Positions 13,951 through 15,202 of a stretch of 15,202 nucleotides of DNA are shown here, piece after piece. A program made the position numbers and the translations under genes. Location of the stretch: contig CANLFK010000032.1 in assembly GCA_947489925.1 (NCBI GenBank), forward strand, positions 1 through 15,202, read 5' to 3'. Below the pieces are notes generated by a model. The model saw only the letters and a program-made list of their open reading frames with translations. It was not told the origin of the DNA and did not search any database. The DNA is from Candidatus Caenarcanales bacterium. Its GTDB lineage: Bacteria; Cyanobacteriota; Vampirovibrionia; Caenarcaniphilales; Caenarcanaceae. The number at the start of each line of letters is the position of its first letter. Position 1 is the first letter of the stretch.

Positions 13951-14238
13951 ATGAGCTACCAATATAAATTACAAATTCCAATTTCTGAAGATTTGAATAA
14001 ACAATTAAAAGAAAAAGTAAAAGAATTGGGATTTTCATCAATCAGCGAAGCAACTCGTTTTTTATTAATTAATCTTGTAAATGGGAATTTATCCATTGGC
14101 TTTTCAGGAAAGGCTTTGCGCCGAAATGATGATTTAGAAAACTTAATTTTAGAATCTGTCAAAGAACAGAAAGATGGTAAAACAAAAAAATTAGATTTCA
14201 CAAAACCTCTTCATAATCAAATAATTGAAGATTTATGA
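13951..14238 (+). CDS. ribbon-helix-helix (CopG/RelB-like) DNA-binding protein, orphan antitoxin
   Basis: An in-frame ATG at 13945 and a TTG-type extension at 13933 are inside or before the promoter, so I start at 13951 (95 residues). The N-terminal SYQYKLQIPISEDLNKQLKE forms the beta strand and first helix of a ribbon-helix-helix. ELGFSSISEATRFLLINLVN gives the turn and second helix. The C-terminal part (GKTKKLDFTKPLHNQIIEDL) resembles the tail of antitoxins that wrap around a toxin. Such proteins dimerize, bind an operator at their own promoter and are usually paired with a ParE/RelE or PIN toxin, but no toxin gene is adjacent. The next gene is convergent. The gene could be a free-standing regulator. 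A leaderless transcript is predicted; no Shine-Dalgarno exists. Confidence 0.75.
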   Translation: MSYQYKLQIPISEDLNKQLKEKVKELGFSSISEATRFLLINLVNGNLSIGFSGKALRRNDDLENLILESVKEQKDGKTKKLDFTKPLHNQIIEDL

Positions 14239-14552
14239 AATTTAAAATTACAACTTTCAATTAATTCCAATAAATGATATTTTAATTCTGCAATTGAAGA
14301 TTTATTATTTTCTTCTAGAGCTTGAGTTAGCAAATGTTTATAATAATTATTTAAAAGTTTTAAGTTTAAAGCCAATGAGTCATTTTTTTCAGTCCAAGCT
14401 TGTATAAGTTTTTCGGTTTGGCTAATGCTAGTTTTGCTATTTATTAAAATTTTTAAATATAAATCTTGATTATCTTCTTCAAGAGCATTTTCTGCTTTTT
14501 TTAAATTAGTTAAAATGTTTTCATAATGTCTGGAAAGAGAGGGAATTAACAT
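14217..14552 (-). CDS. small all-helical protein, FliS-like
   Basis: The 111-residue product is predicted to be four helices with no membrane segment. RHYENILTNLKKAENALEED, KTSISQTEKLIQAW, DSLALNLKLLNNYYKHLLTQ and AELKYHLLELIESCNF follow the order and spacing of the flagellar export chaperone FliS (helix, NxI-type helix, the L-x-x-L-Y-x-Y-M-like helix, then the ELxxLLxELxESW helix). FliS caps the flagellin C-terminus before export. The N-terminus is shorter than in typical FliS (about 125-135 residues), missing the PxxAYQ-type segment. The stop overlaps the stop of the ribbon-helix-helix gene by 22 bp tail-to-tail. No other flagellar gene is present, so this is a resemblance call made by eye. 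A generic coiled-coil protein remains possible. Confidence 0.45.
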   Translation of the reverse strand: MLIPSLSRHYENILTNLKKAENALEEDNQDLYLKILINSKTSISQTEKLIQAWTEKNDSLALNLKLLNNYYKHLLTQALEENNKSSIAELKYHLLELIESCNFKFHKSSII

Positions 14553-14640
14553 TTTTTGTTCTGTAAATTAATGGCAGAATAACCTTATTGATTATTAAGT
14601 CGGTTTTTTAATTATTTACTGAATAGAGGTTTTCCTTAAA

Positions 14641-14922
14641 TTAATGTGAGTTCGATGAAAAGAAAATCTGAAAATGCTGATTGAAGCGAAACTTTGAAGC
14701 AATCACAATTGCAAGTCTCTCGCTAAAGAATTTTGTCTTTTCACCCCCAACCCCCTGAAAATGGGCTATTAGAGAGTGGAGTTGGGAATTTAGACCTTGA
14801 AGACAGAAAATTTCAAACAGATTTATTGAGTGTCCCCTTCGGGGAATGGCGTAAGTCTAGGGGGCTAAGACTTGAATTCTTGAGAAGCTTTTTGTGTTTT
14901 TTATCTGTCGAACTCACATTAA
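14641..14922. mobile_element. MITE-like structured repeat with terminal inverted repeats, complete copy
   Basis: TTAATGTGAGTTCGA at 14641-14655 is the exact reverse complement of TCGAACTCACATTAA at 14908-14922, so the element is 282 bp. The ten bases TTAAATTAAT occur at both edges (14637-14646 and 14921-14930), overlapping the repeat ends, and may reflect a duplicated target. Inside are a branched hairpin (14685-14724), CCCCTTCGGGG (14834-14844) and AAGTCT...AGACTT (14853-14858/14868-14873). There is no transposase and no convincing coding frame. A related copy follows in the opposite orientation. The naming as a MITE is inference. Confidence 0.55.
14685..14724 (+). other. compound hairpin inside the repeat element
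   Basis: Nested inverted repeats AGCGA/TCGCT (14685-14689/14720-14724), ACTT/AAGT (14691-14694/14713-14716) and GCAAT/ATTGC (14699-14703/14708-14712) can stack into a 40-nt stem with small internal loops and a CACA tip. It could form in RNA or single-stranded DNA. Confidence 0.55.
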
Positions 14923-14999
14923 ATTAATTTCAACTAATTTTAATCTGGCTTTAGACTTTTCAAGCAAGAACTAAAATTTACACTTTAGCAATCCCGAAG

Positions 15000-15202
15000 T
15001 AAGGTGAGCTAGTTATTTGTATAATTTATTTCTAAAGAATTTCACTTACTAAGCCCCTCCGCCTCCTTGACAGTGGGAACTTAAGGTTTTCAGAAAAATA
15101 ACACATTCAAACTCCACCTTCTAAAGCCACCTTTCAGGGGGTTAGGGGTTAGACCCTAGCCAGAAGACAGCCACTAAACGCCTTTTGCAAAATACTCTTT
15201 TT
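15000..15202. mobile_element. second, diverged copy of the repeat element, inverted and cut by the window edge
   Basis: Read on the minus strand, this region follows the 14641-14922 element. AACCCCCTGAAA with its flanks matches 16 of 17 positions (15132-15148 versus 14744-14760). GTGGAGTT lies 14-15 nt further (15110-15117 versus 14776-14783). An AGGGG-CT-AG...GAA(A)TTCTT-AGAA block (15029-15060 versus 14859-14886) and an end sequence CTCACCTTA (15000-15008) resemble CTCACATTA of the first copy. The other end lies beyond the window. No coding frame is supported. Confidence 0.5.

Noticed and set aside
13547..14238. A functional toxin-antitoxin pair made by the DUF433 frame and the ribbon-helix-helix gene
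   Set aside because: Both are antitoxin-type sequences, the first is broken, the second has its own promoter, and no toxin fold is seen.
14733..14927. 64-codon plus-strand frame in the right-end repeat
   Set aside because: It lies inside the structured repeat, crosses its hairpins and has no ribosome site or protein features.
1..15202. Alternative genetic code (TGA as Gly or Trp), prompted by the AT-richness and the in-frame TGA in the DUF433 frame
   Set aside because: yvcK and the ribbon-helix-helix gene end at TGA at sensible lengths, Trp is encoded by TGG, and the DUF433 frame also has an internal TAA.
14641..15202. CRISPR array or tRNA genes in the repeat region
   Set aside because: There are only two long diverged units in opposite orientation, no short regular repeats and spacers, and no cloverleaf with a T-loop sequence.
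1..15202. Firm assignment to the Patescibacteria (CPR)
   Set aside because: AT-richness and short proteins fit, but YvcK and Obg look closer to cyanobacterial-type proteins; the window alone cannot settle it.

Overview
The window is a very AT-rich bacterial chromosome segment using the standard bacterial code: TGA is a real stop for yvcK and the ribbon-helix-helix gene, and Trp is TGG. Gene content is mostly housekeeping. The best lineage clue is YvcK. It has the two-helix N-terminal membrane anchor and the following N-I-L-P-x-H-L-S-G-P linker that I associate with cyanobacterial YvcK proteins. With the AT-richness, this points to a non-photosynthetic cyanobacterial relative (Melainabacteria/Vampirovibrionia-like). 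A Patescibacteria-type genome is the main alternative. This assignment is inference.

Layout. 1-641 (minus): 5' part of the GTPase gene ychF, cut by the window edge. 749-6300s (plus): yvcK, the 3' stub of a lost DNA methyltransferase gene, an intact methyltransferase fused to an Mrr-like nuclease domain, obg, a secreted SLT-type lytic transglycosylase, and aroE overlapping it by one base. 7233-11852 (minus): a ten-gene ribosomal block transcribed rplB-rpsS-rplV-rpsC-rplP-rpmC-rpsQ-rplN-rplX-rplE. It begins at rplB and stops at rplE, so the usual rpsJ-rplC-rplD-rplW head and rpsN/rpsH-rplF tail are not here. 11922-13470 (plus): a small Cys-rich protein and a short primary sigma factor (RpoD/SigA). 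13547-14552: a decayed DUF433-type antitoxin gene, an orphan ribbon-helix-helix protein with a leaderless-type promoter, and a convergent small helical protein that resembles the flagellar chaperone FliS.

14553-15202 carries no convincing gene. It holds two related, oppositely oriented, structured repeat elements. One is complete (about 282 bp with 15-bp terminal inverted repeats); the other runs off the window.

Functionally the window joins translation (ribosomal proteins, Obg, YchF), transcription (RpoD), envelope work (YvcK, lytic transglycosylase) and one shikimate-pathway step. The accessory part is a one-protein restriction-modification candidate with a neighbouring remnant, plus toxin-antitoxin debris. 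A 39-bp near-identical inverted repeat links the end of the ribosomal block (7153-7191) to the DUF433 pseudogene (13716-13754). It brackets the ribosomal/rpoD segment and may mark a rearrangement.
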